A stretch of DNA of 64,000 nucleotides from WHSW01 sp963846565 (GCA_963846565.1 CAWJWL010000003.1:1-64000); one strand, 5' to 3'. Positions 1-11,634 are shown, counted from the stretch's first letter. Program-made: numbers and translations. The notes: generated by a model not told the origin, from the letters alone.

Positions 1-453
1 CAAAGCGTGCATCCGGCGGACGGCGCGGGCGGCGGTCATGCGCATCCCCCGACGAGCGCCAACTCCGGCGGCGCCGACTCCATTGCCCCGGCCGCGCCGG
101 CGGCTCCGGGCGCGCCGGTGCAATACACTCTGCCGCCCGGCTGGCAGGAAAAGCCGCTCTCGCCGATGCGCCTGGCCAGCTTCAAGGCGACCGCGCCTAA
201 CGGAAAGGAAACAGACATTTCCGTCGTCGCCCTGCCGGGCACTGCCGGCGGCGTGCTCGAGAATGTGAACCGCTGGCGGGGACAGGTGCAGCTCGGGCCG
301 GTCGATGCCGCGACGCTGGCGAAGACGACCGAACGTGTGCAAGCCAACGGCCATGACTTTTTGCTCGTCGACCTGGCAAGCGAGCAGCCAATCGAGGGCG
401 AGAAGCAGCGCATCCTGGCCGCCATCCTGGATGAAAATCAGCAATCCTGGTTT
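1..453 (+). CDS. Partial secreted-protein-like gene of foreign (Verrucomicrobia-type) origin
   Basis: An open frame enters from the left edge. A Gly/Ala/Pro-rich linker is followed by a compact domain containing GWQEKPLSPMRLASF, NVNRWRGQ and a terminal ILAAI...QSWF. In homologues I recall from Verrucomicrobia the last motif continues as WFFKMTG and the protein runs about 40 residues further. Here the match stops at WF (about 449-453), after which the frame encodes only Arg-rich sequence antisense to pyrK. Codon use has more A/T at third positions than the rest of the window. I read this as a gene fragment from another organism fused to the actinobacterial contig. Function is unknown. Confidence 0.55.
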
Positions 454-945
454 CGCCCGAGTGCGCGCGGTCGCGGAAGCCGAGAAGTACGCGCTGTGGA
501 ACTCCGGCGTCCGAGAGCTCGCGGCGAAGGACGGCGAGGGGCGCGATCCCGATTCCGCCGCCGATGAGGACCGCCCCGGCGCTCGTTGGCGCGAGCACTC
601 GCGGGGCCGTGAACGGCCGCCCCAAAGGCCCGGTCAGGTAGAGCGGCTCGCCCGCGGCGAGCGTGGCGAGGCGCGCGGTCCCCGGCCCGACGTCCTCGAG
701 CAGGAACCCGAGCGCGACGCCGTCGTCCGCTCTCTCAACGGATGCGACCGAGAACGCACGCGGTAGATAGGGCCGCTGCGCCGCGTCCCCGCCCCACCGC
801 TCCGCGGAGAGCATGTAGAACTGCCCCGCCTCCGGCTCCGGCCCGTCCGCGTCCACTGCGGTGATCAGCCGGTAGCCGCCCGTCGCCTCGTTCGCGCTGA
901 CCGACGCGGCGCGACGTCCGAAGGGCGCGATTACGCGGCCGTCCG

Positions 946-949
<4 letters not shown>
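452..949 (-). CDS. pyrK: Dihydroorotate dehydrogenase electron-transfer subunit PyrK, truncated at its C-terminus
   Basis: This ferredoxin-reductase-like subunit would pass electrons from the class 1B dihydroorotate dehydrogenase to NAD. The GTG start (949-947) overlaps the carB stop as GTGA. About 165 residues are visible: a beta-barrel FAD domain with GQFYML and RAFSVA, then the start of the NAD domain with IGGGIGIAPL and LLGFRDRAH. Homology ends there, exactly where the foreign fragment begins. The NAD-domain remainder and the C-terminal 2Fe-2S cysteine cluster are missing. The catalytic subunit pyrD would be expected next in the operon and is absent. The identification is secure; the truncation is probably an assembly artefact. 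Confidence 0.8.
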
Positions 950-4054
<3,105 letters not shown>

Positions 4055-4062
<8 letters not shown>

Positions 4063-4471
4063 CGGCGAGAGCCTCCGCCGTCGCCTTCGCCTCAGCGTGG
4101 CTCGGATACGCGCGTCCGCGACGCCAACGCCCTTCGTCGAACTCGTAGACGATGCCCATCTCCTGCTCCACGTCGATTCCGCTCTCGCGCCCCCGCGCCC
4201 TCATCCGGCAGAGGACGAGCACCCCGGCGGCGATCGGCTCGATCCGGAGCTCGTCGTAGGTGACGTCGAAGGCGGCGAGGAAATCCTCGAAGAACGCGCG
4301 CGCGCCTTCACGGCCCTGGTAGCCGCCCTCGACCTCGGCGACCAGCGGGTACCACTCGCAGTCCGGGTGGGTCGAGCCCTCGAGCAGCTCGGCGAGCGTG
4401 GCGCGGTCGCCGGCCTCCATCGCCTCGTGGAAGCCGCGGATCGTGGCCACGTTCTCCTCCGCGACGCTCAC
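4055..4471 (-). CDS. SnoaL-like (NTF2-fold) protein between carA and carB
   Basis: A 138-residue protein whose GTG start overlaps the carA stop as GTGA and whose end overlaps carB by 8 bases, so it is translated within the pyrimidine operon. The pattern VATIRGFHEAMEAGDRATL, then DCEWYPLVAEVEGGYQG, REGARAFFEDF and GIVYEFDEGRW is typical of the cone-shaped SnoaL/NTF2 fold, which serves as cyclase, isomerase or simple ligand-binding scaffold. Nothing shows a catalytic role here. The reading frame extends upstream through carA in another frame, but that part is antigenic noise from the overlapping gene. Its place between two subunits that normally sit side by side is unusual. Confidence 0.85.
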
Positions 4472-5589
4472 GCCGCCAGCTCCAGGAAGCGGTCGAAGAG
4501 GTAGCGGGCGTCGTGGGGACCCGGGCCCGCCTCCGGGTGGTACTGAACCGTGCACCCGGGCACGTCCGACAGCTCGAGCCCCTCGACCGTGCGGTCGTAG
4601 AGGTTCAGGTGGGTGAGCTCCGCGCCACCGAAGTCGGTCTCCCAGCGGACCGGCTCGTCGCCGTCGATCCGCGGCTCGCCGCCGGGTCCCTGGACGGCGA
4701 AGCCGTGGTTCTGCGACGTGATGTCGATCTTCCCTGTGCGCAAATCCTTCACAGGGTGGTTGGCGCCACGGTGGCCGAAGGGGAGCTTGAAGGTCTCGAG
4801 GCCGACCGCCCGGCAGAGAAGCTGGTGGCCGAGGCAGATGCCGACGACGGGCTTCTTGCCGACGACGCCGCGGACCGTCTCGACGACGTAGTCGAGCGCG
4901 GCCGGGTCGCCGGGCCCGTTCGCGAGGAAGACGAGGTCCGGCTCGGCGGCGAGCACTGCCTGGGCGTCCGAATCGCACGGGAGCAGCGTCAGCCGACAGT
5001 CGCGCTCGCGGAACTGGCGCAGGATCGAGAGCTTGATCCCGGTGTCGAGCGCAACGATGTGCGGGCCGTCGCCGTCGAAGACGACCGGCTCGCCCGGGGT
5101 CACCGTGCGGGCGAAGTCGGCCCCGTCCATATGCGGCTCGGCCTCGATCCGCTCCCGCGCCTCGCCCTCGGGGGTAGCCGCCGAGAAGACGCCTCCGCGC
5201 ATCGCGCCCTGGTCGCGGATCTGGCGCACGAGCGTGCGCGTGTCGACGCCGGTGATCGCCGGGATGCCACATGACCCCAGCCAGTCGAGCCAGCCCGCCT
5301 CGGCGTCGGCGGCGTCCTCGCCGTTCTTCGCCTCGCGCATGATCGCCGCCCGCGCGTGCACGCGGTCGGACTCCATCGCCGGCGCCCCGACGCCGTAGTT
5401 GCCGATCAGCGGGTACGTGAAGGTGATCAGCTGGCCGGCGTAGGAGGGGTCGGTGACGGCCTCCTGGTAACCGGTCATCGAGGTGTTGAAGACCACCTCG
5501 CCGATCGACTCGCCGCCGCTCCCGGCGAGCTCACCGTCGAAGCGGGTGCCGTCCTCGAGCAGGACGTAGCCCTCACCGTGGGTACTCAC
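4468..5589 (-). CDS. carA: Carbamoyl-phosphate synthase small (glutaminase) subunit
   Basis: It hydrolyses glutamine and channels ammonia to CarB. At 373 residues it has an N-terminal CarA-specific domain (NTSMTGYQE, about 35-43) and a class I glutamine amidotransferase domain with nucleophile Cys252 in GICLGHQ and the His351/Glu353 pair in YHPEA. The GTG start at 5589 gives the conserved N-terminus ahead of YVLLEDGTRFDGE. A 44-base gap separates it from the upstream isochorismatase-like gene, the only real gap in the operon. A SnoaL-like gene, rather than carB, follows directly. Confidence 0.97.
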   Translation of the reverse strand: MSTHGEGYVLLEDGTRFDGELAGSGGESIGEVVFNTSMTGYQEAVTDPSYAGQLITFTYPLIGNYGVGAPAMESDRVHARAAIMREAKNGEDAADAEAGWLDWLGSCGIPAITGVDTRTLVRQIRDQGAMRGGVFSAATPEGEARERIEAEPHMDGADFARTVTPGEPVVFDGDGPHIVALDTGIKLSILRQFRERDCRLTLLPCDSDAQAVLAAEPDLVFLANGPGDPAALDYVVETVRGVVGKKPVVGICLGHQLLCRAVGLETFKLPFGHRGANHPVKDLRTGKIDITSQNHGFAVQGPGGEPRIDGDEPVRWETDFGGAELTHLNLYDRTVEGLELSDVPGCTVQYHPEAGPGPHDARYLFDRFLELAA

Positions 5590-5633
5590 TTAAGGCATCT
5601 CCTCGACGCGGCTCGGCTTCGCTTCGCTCCGCC

Positions 5634-6167
5634 TCACTTCACCAGCCCCTGAAGCCGCTTGAACTCAGGCGTCCCGGCCTCGCGGACGAGCTCGAAGAGG
5701 ACCGTCTCGACCGAGGTCAGGATCGCGCCGGCCCGCTCGGCCTTGCGCAATGCCAGCTCGCGGTTCGACTCCGCGCGGGAGCCGACGGCGTCGGCGACGA
5801 TGTGGACCTCCGTCCCTTCCTCGAGCAAGTCGAGGACGGTGTGGCTGACGCATACGTGGGTCTCGATTCCGCAGACGATCGCCTGCTCGCGCTCGGCGAG
5901 GTCGAAGCCGTCGGCCGCCGCGGCGGAGAACTTGAGCTTTTCCAGAGGCGTAACTCCCTCCGGCAGCTTCTCGCGCACGGCGGGGACGGTCTCCCCCAGC
6001 CCCTTCGGATACTGCTCGGTGACGATCACCGGGATCCCGACCTCCTGCGCCGCCTCGAGCAGGATCGCCGCCCCGGATTCGACGTCGGCGAAGTTCGGGA
6101 CGCCCTTGCGAAACGCCTCCTGGACGTCGATGACGACGAGGGCGGCGCGGTCCGCGTCGATCCTCAC
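5634..6167 (-). CDS. Isochorismatase-family cysteine hydrolase
   Basis: A 177-residue protein of the isochorismatase/nicotinamidase superfamily. The catalytic triad pattern is present: Asp14 in VVIDVQ, Lys79 in EKLKFSA and Cys106 in GIETHVCV, with the usual cis-peptide region before the cysteine. The GTG start overlaps the pyrC stop as GTGA, which overrides the longer upstream frame. Close relatives include hydrolases of amides and carbamates, so a link to pyrimidine chemistry such as N-carbamoyl clean-up is possible, but that is inference from position only. The true substrate cannot be read from the sequence. Confidence 0.9.
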   Translation of the reverse strand: MRIDADRAALVVIDVQEAFRKGVPNFADVESGAAILLEAAQEVGIPVIVTEQYPKGLGETVPAVREKLPEGVTPLEKLKFSAAAADGFDLAEREQAIVCGIETHVCVSHTVLDLLEEGTEVHIVADAVGSRAESNRELALRKAERAGAILTSVETVLFELVREAGTPEFKRLQGLVK

Positions 6168-7531
6168 GACGCGACTCCCATGGCGAATGAGCGCTGGCGA
6201 TAGGCCACCCGGCCGGCGGCGACTGTCATCAGCACCCGGCCGCTGAGGCGCCGCCCGGCGAAGCACGAGTTGTCCGAGCGGCTCTCCCAGCCCTCGGCCC
6301 CGGCCTCCCACTCGGCCTCGGTGTCGACGAGGACGAGGTTTGCCTCGGCGCCCGGCTCGATCCGCGGCCGGGCGAAGCCGAGCGGCTCCGCGCCGCCACT
6401 GAGCCGCTCGATCAGGAGACCGAGGTCGATGACACCCGCGAGCACGAGGTCGGTGTAGAGGACGGAGAAGGCCGTCTCGAGGCCGATCACGCCGAACGCG
6501 GCCTCCTCGATCGGGATCTCCTTCTCGTCGGAGGAGTGGGGCGCGTGGTCGGTGGCGATGCAGTCGATCGCGCCGCTGCGAAGCCCGTCGAGGAGCGCCT
6601 GCCGGTCGCTCTCGGCGCGCAACGGCGGGTTCATCTTGAAGCGGGCGTCGAGGCTGCGAAGGGCCTCGTCGGTGAGCGTCAGGTGGTGCGGCGTCGCCTC
6701 GCAGCTGATCTGGACGCCGGCGGCCTTCGCCTCCTCGACTGCGGCGACGGACTCCCGCGCCGAGAGGTGCTGGACGTGGATCCGGGCCTCCTCGAAGCCC
6801 GCGATCTGCGCATCGCGGGCGATCATCGTCGACTCGGAGATCGAGGGGATGCCGGCGATTCCGAGCGCCGCGGAGACGAGGCCCTCGTGCATCGACCCGC
6901 CGGCCGAGAGCTCGGGGTCCTCCTCATGGAGCGCGATCGGCAGGCCGGCGAGCCGCTGGTAGGAAAGTGCGCGCCGCATCACCCGGCCGCTGACCAGCGG
7001 CAGGCCGTCGTCGGAGAAGCCGACCGCGCCCGCTTCCGCGAGCTCGGTCATCTCGCTCAACTCCGACCCCTGCATCCCGCGGGTCACGCAGGCGAAGAAG
7101 CCCGCCGGGATCGCGGCCTGCTCGCGAGCGCTCTCGCGCAGCGCGCTGACATCGGCCGCGGTATCGACCGGCGGGTCGGTGTTCGCCATCGCGAGGAGCC
7201 CGCAGTAGCCACCGGCGGCCGCCGCGCGGGTGCCGGTCTCGATGTCCTCCTCGTCCTCGCGACCCGGGGTGCGCAGGTGGACGTGCGGGTCGAAGAAGGC
7301 CGGGAAGACGCTGAGGCCCTCGGCCTCGATCGTCTCCGCACCGTCGAGCCGGGCCGACCCGGGAGCGGCGATCTCGGCGATCTCTCCTCCCCGGACGACG
7401 AGGTCGTGGACGCCGTCGACGCCGGAGCGCGGATCGAGGACCTTCGCATCGCGAAGGACGAGCTCCTCGTCGCGCTCCTCGCCGGCGCCCCGCCAGTCGA
7501 GCGAGGAGATCGGGCGCGGCTCCCCTGGCAT
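6164..7531 (-). CDS. pyrC: Dihydroorotase
   Basis: A zinc amidohydrolase that cyclises N-carbamoyl-aspartate to dihydroorotate, the third pyrimidine step. The 455-residue length and DPHVHLRTPG motif (metal ligands His83 and His85) mark a class I dihydroorotase, and the later ATDHAPH motif carries the catalytic aspartate. The ATG start (7531-7529) shares one base with the pyrB stop (TGATG), so the much longer upstream frame is rejected. Its end overlaps the isochorismatase-like gene by four bases. Confidence 0.96.
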   Translation of the reverse strand: MPGEPRPISSLDWRGAGEERDEELVLRDAKVLDPRSGVDGVHDLVVRGGEIAEIAAPGSARLDGAETIEAEGLSVFPAFFDPHVHLRTPGREDEEDIETGTRAAAAGGYCGLLAMANTDPPVDTAADVSALRESAREQAAIPAGFFACVTRGMQGSELSEMTELAEAGAVGFSDDGLPLVSGRVMRRALSYQRLAGLPIALHEEDPELSAGGSMHEGLVSAALGIAGIPSISESTMIARDAQIAGFEEARIHVQHLSARESVAAVEEAKAAGVQISCEATPHHLTLTDEALRSLDARFKMNPPLRAESDRQALLDGLRSGAIDCIATDHAPHSSDEKEIPIEEAAFGVIGLETAFSVLYTDLVLAGVIDLGLLIERLSGGAEPLGFARPRIEPGAEANLVLVDTEAEWEAGAEGWESRSDNSCFAGRRLSGRVLMTVAAGRVAYRQRSFAMGVAS

Positions 7532-8496
7532 CAGGCGGGCTCTCCGATCGGGGTCGGAGCGGGCAGCTCCGACTCCGGTTCGCCGCCGCCGCGCGTGTCG
7601 CCGCCGGCGAGCAGCTCGTAGAGGACCGCCATGCGGACGACCAGCCCGCTCTCGACCTGGGTCGTGATCAGCGAGGCGGGCCCGTCGATCACCTCGGGTG
7701 AGAGCTCGACGCCGCGGTTGACCGGGCCCGGATGCATGAGCAGCTGACGTGGTCCGAGGCGGCGGGAATCGATCTGGTAGTTGGCCGCGTACTCGCGGAT
7801 CGAGGGCACGAATGAGTCCTTCATCCGCTCGCGCTGCATCCGCAGGGCGTAGACGACGTCCGCCTCGCCGAGATCGTCGAGGGTGTAGGCGACCTCGACC
7901 CCGAACGCCTCGCCGAACTCGCGCGGGATCAGGGTCGGCGGCCCGCAGACCGTGATCTCGGCCCCCATGGCCCGGAAGCAGACCGCGCAGGAGCGGGCGA
8001 CGCGACTGTGGAGGACGTCGCCGACGATCCAGATCCGCTTGCCCTCGAGCGAGCCGAGCCGGTCGAGCAGCGTGTACGCATCGAGCAGGGCCTGGCTCGG
8101 GTGCTCGTGCTTGCCGTCGCCGGCGTTGATGACCCTCGCCTCGGTCCACTGGGTGACCAGCTTCGCCGCGCCCGCGTAGGGCGAGCGGATGATCAGTGCC
8201 TCGGGTCCGTAGGCCGAGAGCGTCGCGATCGTGTCCTTGAGCGACTCTCCCTTGTCGACCGAGGACCCGGAGGACTTGATCGAGACGACGTCGGCTGAGA
8301 GCCGCTTCGCCGCGAGCTCGAAGGACGAGCTCGTGCGCGTGCTCGCCTCGTAGAAGAGGCTGACGATCGTCCTCCCGCGCAGCGTCGGGACTTTCTTGAT
8401 GTCGCGGCGGCCGACCTCGGCGAAGCTCGCAGCGCGCTCCATGATCCGCCCGATGTCACCGCGGTCGAGGTCCTCGATCGCCAGCAGGTGCTTCAT
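7531..8496 (-). CDS. pyrB: Aspartate carbamoyltransferase catalytic subunit
   Basis: It condenses carbamoyl phosphate with aspartate, the committed step of pyrimidine synthesis. In 321 residues it shows the carbamoyl-phosphate loop STRT (52-55), HPSQALLD (His132) and the MHPGPVNRG aspartate-side motif near residue 255. The ATG start overlaps the pyrR stop as ATGA. No regulatory pyrI subunit is present, as usual when PyrR controls expression. A short Pro/Gly/Glu-rich tail (about 300-321) is extra relative to the core fold. Confidence 0.97.
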   Translation of the reverse strand: MKHLLAIEDLDRGDIGRIMERAASFAEVGRRDIKKVPTLRGRTIVSLFYEASTRTSSSFELAAKRLSADVVSIKSSGSSVDKGESLKDTIATLSAYGPEALIIRSPYAGAAKLVTQWTEARVINAGDGKHEHPSQALLDAYTLLDRLGSLEGKRIWIVGDVLHSRVARSCAVCFRAMGAEITVCGPPTLIPREFGEAFGVEVAYTLDDLGEADVVYALRMQRERMKDSFVPSIREYAANYQIDSRRLGPRQLLMHPGPVNRGVELSPEVIDGPASLITTQVESGLVVRMAVLYELLAGGDTRGGGEPESELPAPTPIGEPA

Positions 8497-9101
8497 TCGC
8501 GGTCCTCTCCTCGGGAAATGGTGATCGCTTCCCCCACCCGGTCGATCGAGACCTCGTCGAGCTCGTCGATCTCCTCGAGGCGGACGTAGACGCGCTCGTC
8601 CCGCGCGGTTGGCAGGTTCTTCCCCACGTAGTCGGGGCGGATCGGCAGCTCGCGGTGGCCGCGGTCTGCGAGCACGGCGAGCTGCACGCGCTCGGGCCGC
8701 CCGTAGTCGAAGAGCGCGTCGATCGCGGCGCGGACAGTGCGCCCGGTGAAGAGGACGTCGTCGACGAGGATCACGGTGCGCCCGTCGAGGTCGAAGTCGA
8801 GATGCGAGGAGTGGACGATCGGCTGCGCGCTCGGCTCGCGGTTGGGCAGGTCGTCCCGGTAAAAGGAGATATCGAGGTCCCCCAAGGGCACCTCGGCGCC
8901 GATCAGCTCGGCGACCAGCGCGTGGAGCCGGCGGGCGAGCACCGCGCCACGCGTATGAATGCCGACGAGGGCGAGGGCGGACTCCGAATCCCCAGAGGCG
9001 GGATTCTTCTCGACGATCTCATGCGCGATCCGCACGAGCGTGCGGCGCAGATCGTCGCGATCGAGTACGACCCGGTCAGGGCCGTCAGGCTGTGTGTTCA
9101 C
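8493..9101 (-). CDS. pyrR: Pyrimidine operon regulator / uracil phosphoribosyltransferase PyrR
   Basis: PyrR binds pyr mRNA when UMP/UTP is high and often keeps weak uracil phosphoribosyltransferase activity. The 202-residue type I PRTase fold is clear, with PRPP loop VILVDDVLFTG (110-120). It is the first gene of the operon. Its GTG start lies 3 bases after a purine-rich run AGGAAGGGG that serves as ribosome-binding site. A near-consensus PyrR RNA hairpin sits immediately 5' of that site, so the protein probably represses its own operon at translation, as described for mycobacterial PyrR. Confidence 0.95.
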   Translation of the reverse strand: MNTQPDGPDRVVLDRDDLRRTLVRIAHEIVEKNPASGDSESALALVGIHTRGAVLARRLHALVAELIGAEVPLGDLDISFYRDDLPNREPSAQPIVHSSHLDFDLDGRTVILVDDVLFTGRTVRAAIDALFDYGRPERVQLAVLADRGHRELPIRPDYVGKNLPTARDERVYVRLEEIDELDEVSIDRVGEAITISRGEDRE

Positions 9102-9104
9102 GCG

Positions 9105-9140
9105 CCCCTTCCTGGCCTCTCTGGACCTGGTTAAAGGAAC
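9105..9140 (-). promoter_or_regulatory. PyrR-binding hairpin overlapping the pyrR leader and ribosome-binding site
   Basis: On the minus strand, 9127-9114 reads GGTCCAGAGAGGCC. GGUC pairs with GGCC around the hexaloop CAGAGA, matching the PyrR recognition consensus (UCC-N-G-N-GAGG). The lower stem can form between upstream UUCCU and downstream AGGAA, which is part of the ribosome-binding run AGGAAGGGG. PyrR binding would therefore hide the ribosome-binding site. No terminator follows, so translational rather than transcriptional control is the simpler reading. A possible -10 element TAGGCT lies at 9156-9151; no convincing -35 was seen. Confidence 0.7.
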
Positions 9141-9224
9141 CGACCGTTCGAGCCTAGCACCGCATGAGGCGGGGTTCTGGACGAACGGCAGGACTTACGC
9201 CGAGATTGCGGTAATGATGAAGTC

Positions 9225-10097
9225 GTGAACCCGGAAGTCGCCCAGGTGATCGACGTCCACAGCGCCGCCGGTCGCCGGTTCGAGGCGGCCGGGGTGCGGA
9301 GCTTCGTCCGTCAGCAGGGCGAGGGGCCGGACGTGGTGCTCGTCCATGGCGTGCCGACTTCGTCATTTCTGTACCGCAAGGTGGTTCCGGCGCTCGCCGA
9401 CCAGGGCATCCGGGCGACCGCCTTCGACTTTCCCGGGCTCGGCCTCGCCGACCGCCCGGACGATTTCGACTACTCGTGGACCGGGCTCTCGAACTGGCTC
9501 GGCGAGGCGATCGACGCGCTCGATCTGGGGCGCGTCCACCTCGTCGTCCACGACATCGGTGGGCCGATCGGATGCGAGTGGGCGGTACACAACCCGGAGC
9601 GGACCCTCTCGATCACGGCCCTGAACACGCTCCTCGACCCGGCCACGTTCCGGCGCCCGTGGACGATGCAGCCGTTCGCCGTTCGCGGGCTCGGCGAGCT
9701 GTGGCTGCGGGCAACGCCGAAGCCGGTCTTCGCCTCTCTCTTCCGCCTCCAGGGGCTCGGGAATCCGCGTGCAGTGTCGAAGGCCGAGATCTATGCGCAC
9801 CGGGAGTTGCTCACGCGCGTGGATCGCGGTCGCGCGTTCCTGCGGATCATGCGCGGCTTCGAGCTCACCGACGAGAAGAGCCGGCTGCTCGCGCAGGGAC
9901 TGGCCGAGCGCCGCTACCCCGCGCGGATCGTGTGGGGCGAACGCGACCCGGCGCTCGGCATCGACCAGCTGCGGATCGTCCAGCGCGTGCTCGGGGTCGA
10001 GGACCCGGTGCTGCTGGACGCCAAGCACTTTCTCCAAGAGGATCAGGCTCCCGCGGTCGCCGACGCAATTGCCTACGCGGTCGCGCCGCTGGGATAA
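9225..10097 (+). CDS. Alpha/beta hydrolase, haloalkane dehalogenase / epoxide hydrolase type
   Basis: A 290-residue alpha/beta hydrolase. The oxyanion motif HGVPTSSFLYR lies near residues 41-51. The nucleophile elbow HDIGG carries Asp110 rather than serine, which is characteristic of haloalkane dehalogenases and epoxide hydrolases, and the catalytic His268 is in AKHFLQED. The GTG start gives a short leader before the core. It is transcribed away from pyrR, with about 120 bases between them. The substrate is unknown. Confidence 0.85.
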   Translation: MNPEVAQVIDVHSAAGRRFEAAGVRSFVRQQGEGPDVVLVHGVPTSSFLYRKVVPALADQGIRATAFDFPGLGLADRPDDFDYSWTGLSNWLGEAIDALDLGRVHLVVHDIGGPIGCEWAVHNPERTLSITALNTLLDPATFRRPWTMQPFAVRGLGELWLRATPKPVFASLFRLQGLGNPRAVSKAEIYAHRELLTRVDRGRAFLRIMRGFELTDEKSRLLAQGLAERRYPARIVWGERDPALGIDQLRIVQRVLGVEDPVLLDAKHFLQEDQAPAVADAIAYAVAPLG

Positions 10098-10106
10098 GGT
10101 GGCGGC

Positions 10107-10844
10107 GTGAGGGCGGCCTTCACACTCGCCGCGCTCATCGTTCTCGCGACGCTCGCCCTGGTTACCCCTGCCCAAGCGGGCGATCCTTTGCCCTCCCCCA
10201 CCGAGCGCGAGTTCGTCGGGCTGCTGAACGCGCAGCGGGTGGCCGCCGGGCTCGCGCGGGTGGAGATCTCGCCCGCGCTCACCGACATCGCAGACGACTA
10301 CGCGGCCTTCTACGCACAGAGCGGCAGCGGGATCGACCATGCGAACGACCCTCCGTACACGGCGCGAGCGAATGCCGCGGGCTGCACGAAGTGGGACGGG
10401 CCCGTGCTCGCGCAGGGGTATCCGACCGCACAGGCGGTCCTCGACGGATGGCTCAGCTCCCCCGGCCACCGCGACGTCCTGATGGACCCGGGGATCACTC
10501 ACATCGGGCCCGGCTTCAACGGCGCCTATGCGCTCGCCTACGGCATGCCTTGTATCCCAAGCGCGCTCAACACCAGCGGCGACTTCGGCGGATTCGAGCT
10601 CACGGTCGGCAAGGTCAGCTCGCGCGGACGGACGATCAAGGTCCGCGTTGAGGCGACGGCGGGCTCGGCGACGGCAAGTCTCGCTGCGACCCGCCGCGGG
10701 AAAACCGTGCGGGGCCAGGCGACGCCGGTGAGCGCCGGAGCGGGGGTCGCGAAGCTCAAGGTGAAGGTCCCGACGAGGGGCAAGTGGCGCCTCAAGGTCG
10801 TAGCCGGTGACCTCACCCTGAGCGCCGGCAAGATCGCGGTCTAA
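10107..10844 (+). CDS. Secreted CAP-domain (SCP/PR-1) protein
   Basis: The 245-residue product has a Sec signal peptide (about 1-24, ending in TPAQA). A CAP domain follows (about 30-150) with LNAQRVAAGL, DDYAAFYAQ and the SPGHRDVLMDP signature. The C-terminal ~90 residues are a basic beta-rich module (VSSRGRTIKVRVEATAG...GKWRLKVVAG) like the small Ig-like add-ons seen on other secreted proteins in this window. It starts 9 bases after the hydrolase gene, so the two may be co-transcribed. Bacterial CAP proteins are extracellular and mostly of unknown role. Confidence 0.85.
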   Translation: MRAAFTLAALIVLATLALVTPAQAGDPLPSPTEREFVGLLNAQRVAAGLARVEISPALTDIADDYAAFYAQSGSGIDHANDPPYTARANAAGCTKWDGPVLAQGYPTAQAVLDGWLSSPGHRDVLMDPGITHIGPGFNGAYALAYGMPCIPSALNTSGDFGGFELTVGKVSSRGRTIKVRVEATAGSATASLAATRRGKTVRGQATPVSAGAGVAKLKVKVPTRGKWRLKVVAGDLTLSAGKIAV

Positions 10845-10851
10845 CCGGCGC

Positions 10852-11634
10852 TCAGTCGCCGCGCTCGATTGCGTCGAGCGCACGCTTCGTGTCCTCGTCG
10901 ACGTCTGGCGATTCGAGCTCGACGCCGGGCGGCAGCTCCACGTGGAGCTCGCCGGAGAGGTCGATGCGTGCCGTGCCCTCCCTGATCCGGCAATCGAGCA
11001 GATGGCCGCCGCAGGTCCGGTCCGCGGAGATGAAGTGGAGGTGGTAGCCGCCGACCTCGAGGCCCTGGACGTAGTCGGGAAAGCGGAAGCCGACCAGCGT
11101 TCCAGCGAGCGGGCCGAGCTCGAACACGTGCTGGTCGGCGACGACCTCGGCGAGCGGCTTGTAGGGCGGTAGCTGGCGCGGCACCGAGCGCGCCAGCACG
11201 GATTCGAACTCGCCGTCGATCCGAAGCGCGCAGGCGGCGTCTGGGTCCGCGGCGACGGCGTCGAGGTCGGCGAGCAGAGCCGCAAGGTCAGATGGACCCT
11301 CAACCGCTCGCTGGAGCGAGTCCTCGAACCAGGTGACGGCGGCGAACGGGGTCCGCTCGTTCTCGTTGATCTCGAGGACGAGTCCATCGACGTCGGCTCG
11401 GTAGAAGCGGCCGTCGACAGCGATCATCTCGCCGTCGAGCTGGTTCAGGGTGCCGAGGCCGGTGTCCCCGTGCTCGGCCAGCTCGGCGAAGGTGACGTCG
11501 CCGTCGTAGGCGCCCTCGAGCAGGGCCGCGATCGTCGATGCCTGAAAGAGGACGTGTGGCTCGTGCTCGCCGTGGAGGTCGCGATGGCGAAGCGACTCGA
11601 CGTGCAGGTGACGGGCGAAGCGCTCATCGAGCAT
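10852..11634 (-). CDS. Alpha-acetolactate decarboxylase
   Basis: It converts 2-acetolactate to acetoin. In 260 residues the family's zinc site is clear: His198, His200 and His211 in GGYHLHF...CGGHLLD, with the N-terminal FQASTIAALLEGAYDGDVTFAELAEHGD region split here by position 29-56. No acetolactate synthase or butanediol dehydrogenase gene is near, so it may act on acetolactate from branched-chain amino acid synthesis. Its start overlaps the end of the upstream methyltransferase by 11 bases. It converges with the CAP gene, stops 7 bases apart. Confidence 0.93.
   Translation of the reverse strand: MLDERFARHLHVESLRHRDLHGEHEPHVLFQASTIAALLEGAYDGDVTFAELAEHGDTGLGTLNQLDGEMIAVDGRFYRADVDGLVLEINENERTPFAAVTWFEDSLQRAVEGPSDLAALLADLDAVAADPDAACALRIDGEFESVLARSVPRQLPPYKPLAEVVADQHVFELGPLAGTLVGFRFPDYVQGLEVGGYHLHFISADRTCGGHLLDCRIREGTARIDLSGELHVELPPGVELESPDVDEDTKRALDAIERGD

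Noticed and set aside
1..453. Horizontal transfer of a Verrucomicrobia-type gene into the pyr operon
   Set aside because: Both genes are cut at the same position mid-domain with no mobile-element traces; an assembly join is simpler.
4472..5272. The SnoaL-like frame extended upstream to a ~405-residue protein
   Set aside because: The extra part lies wholly inside carA in another frame; the GTGA overlap gives a natural start.
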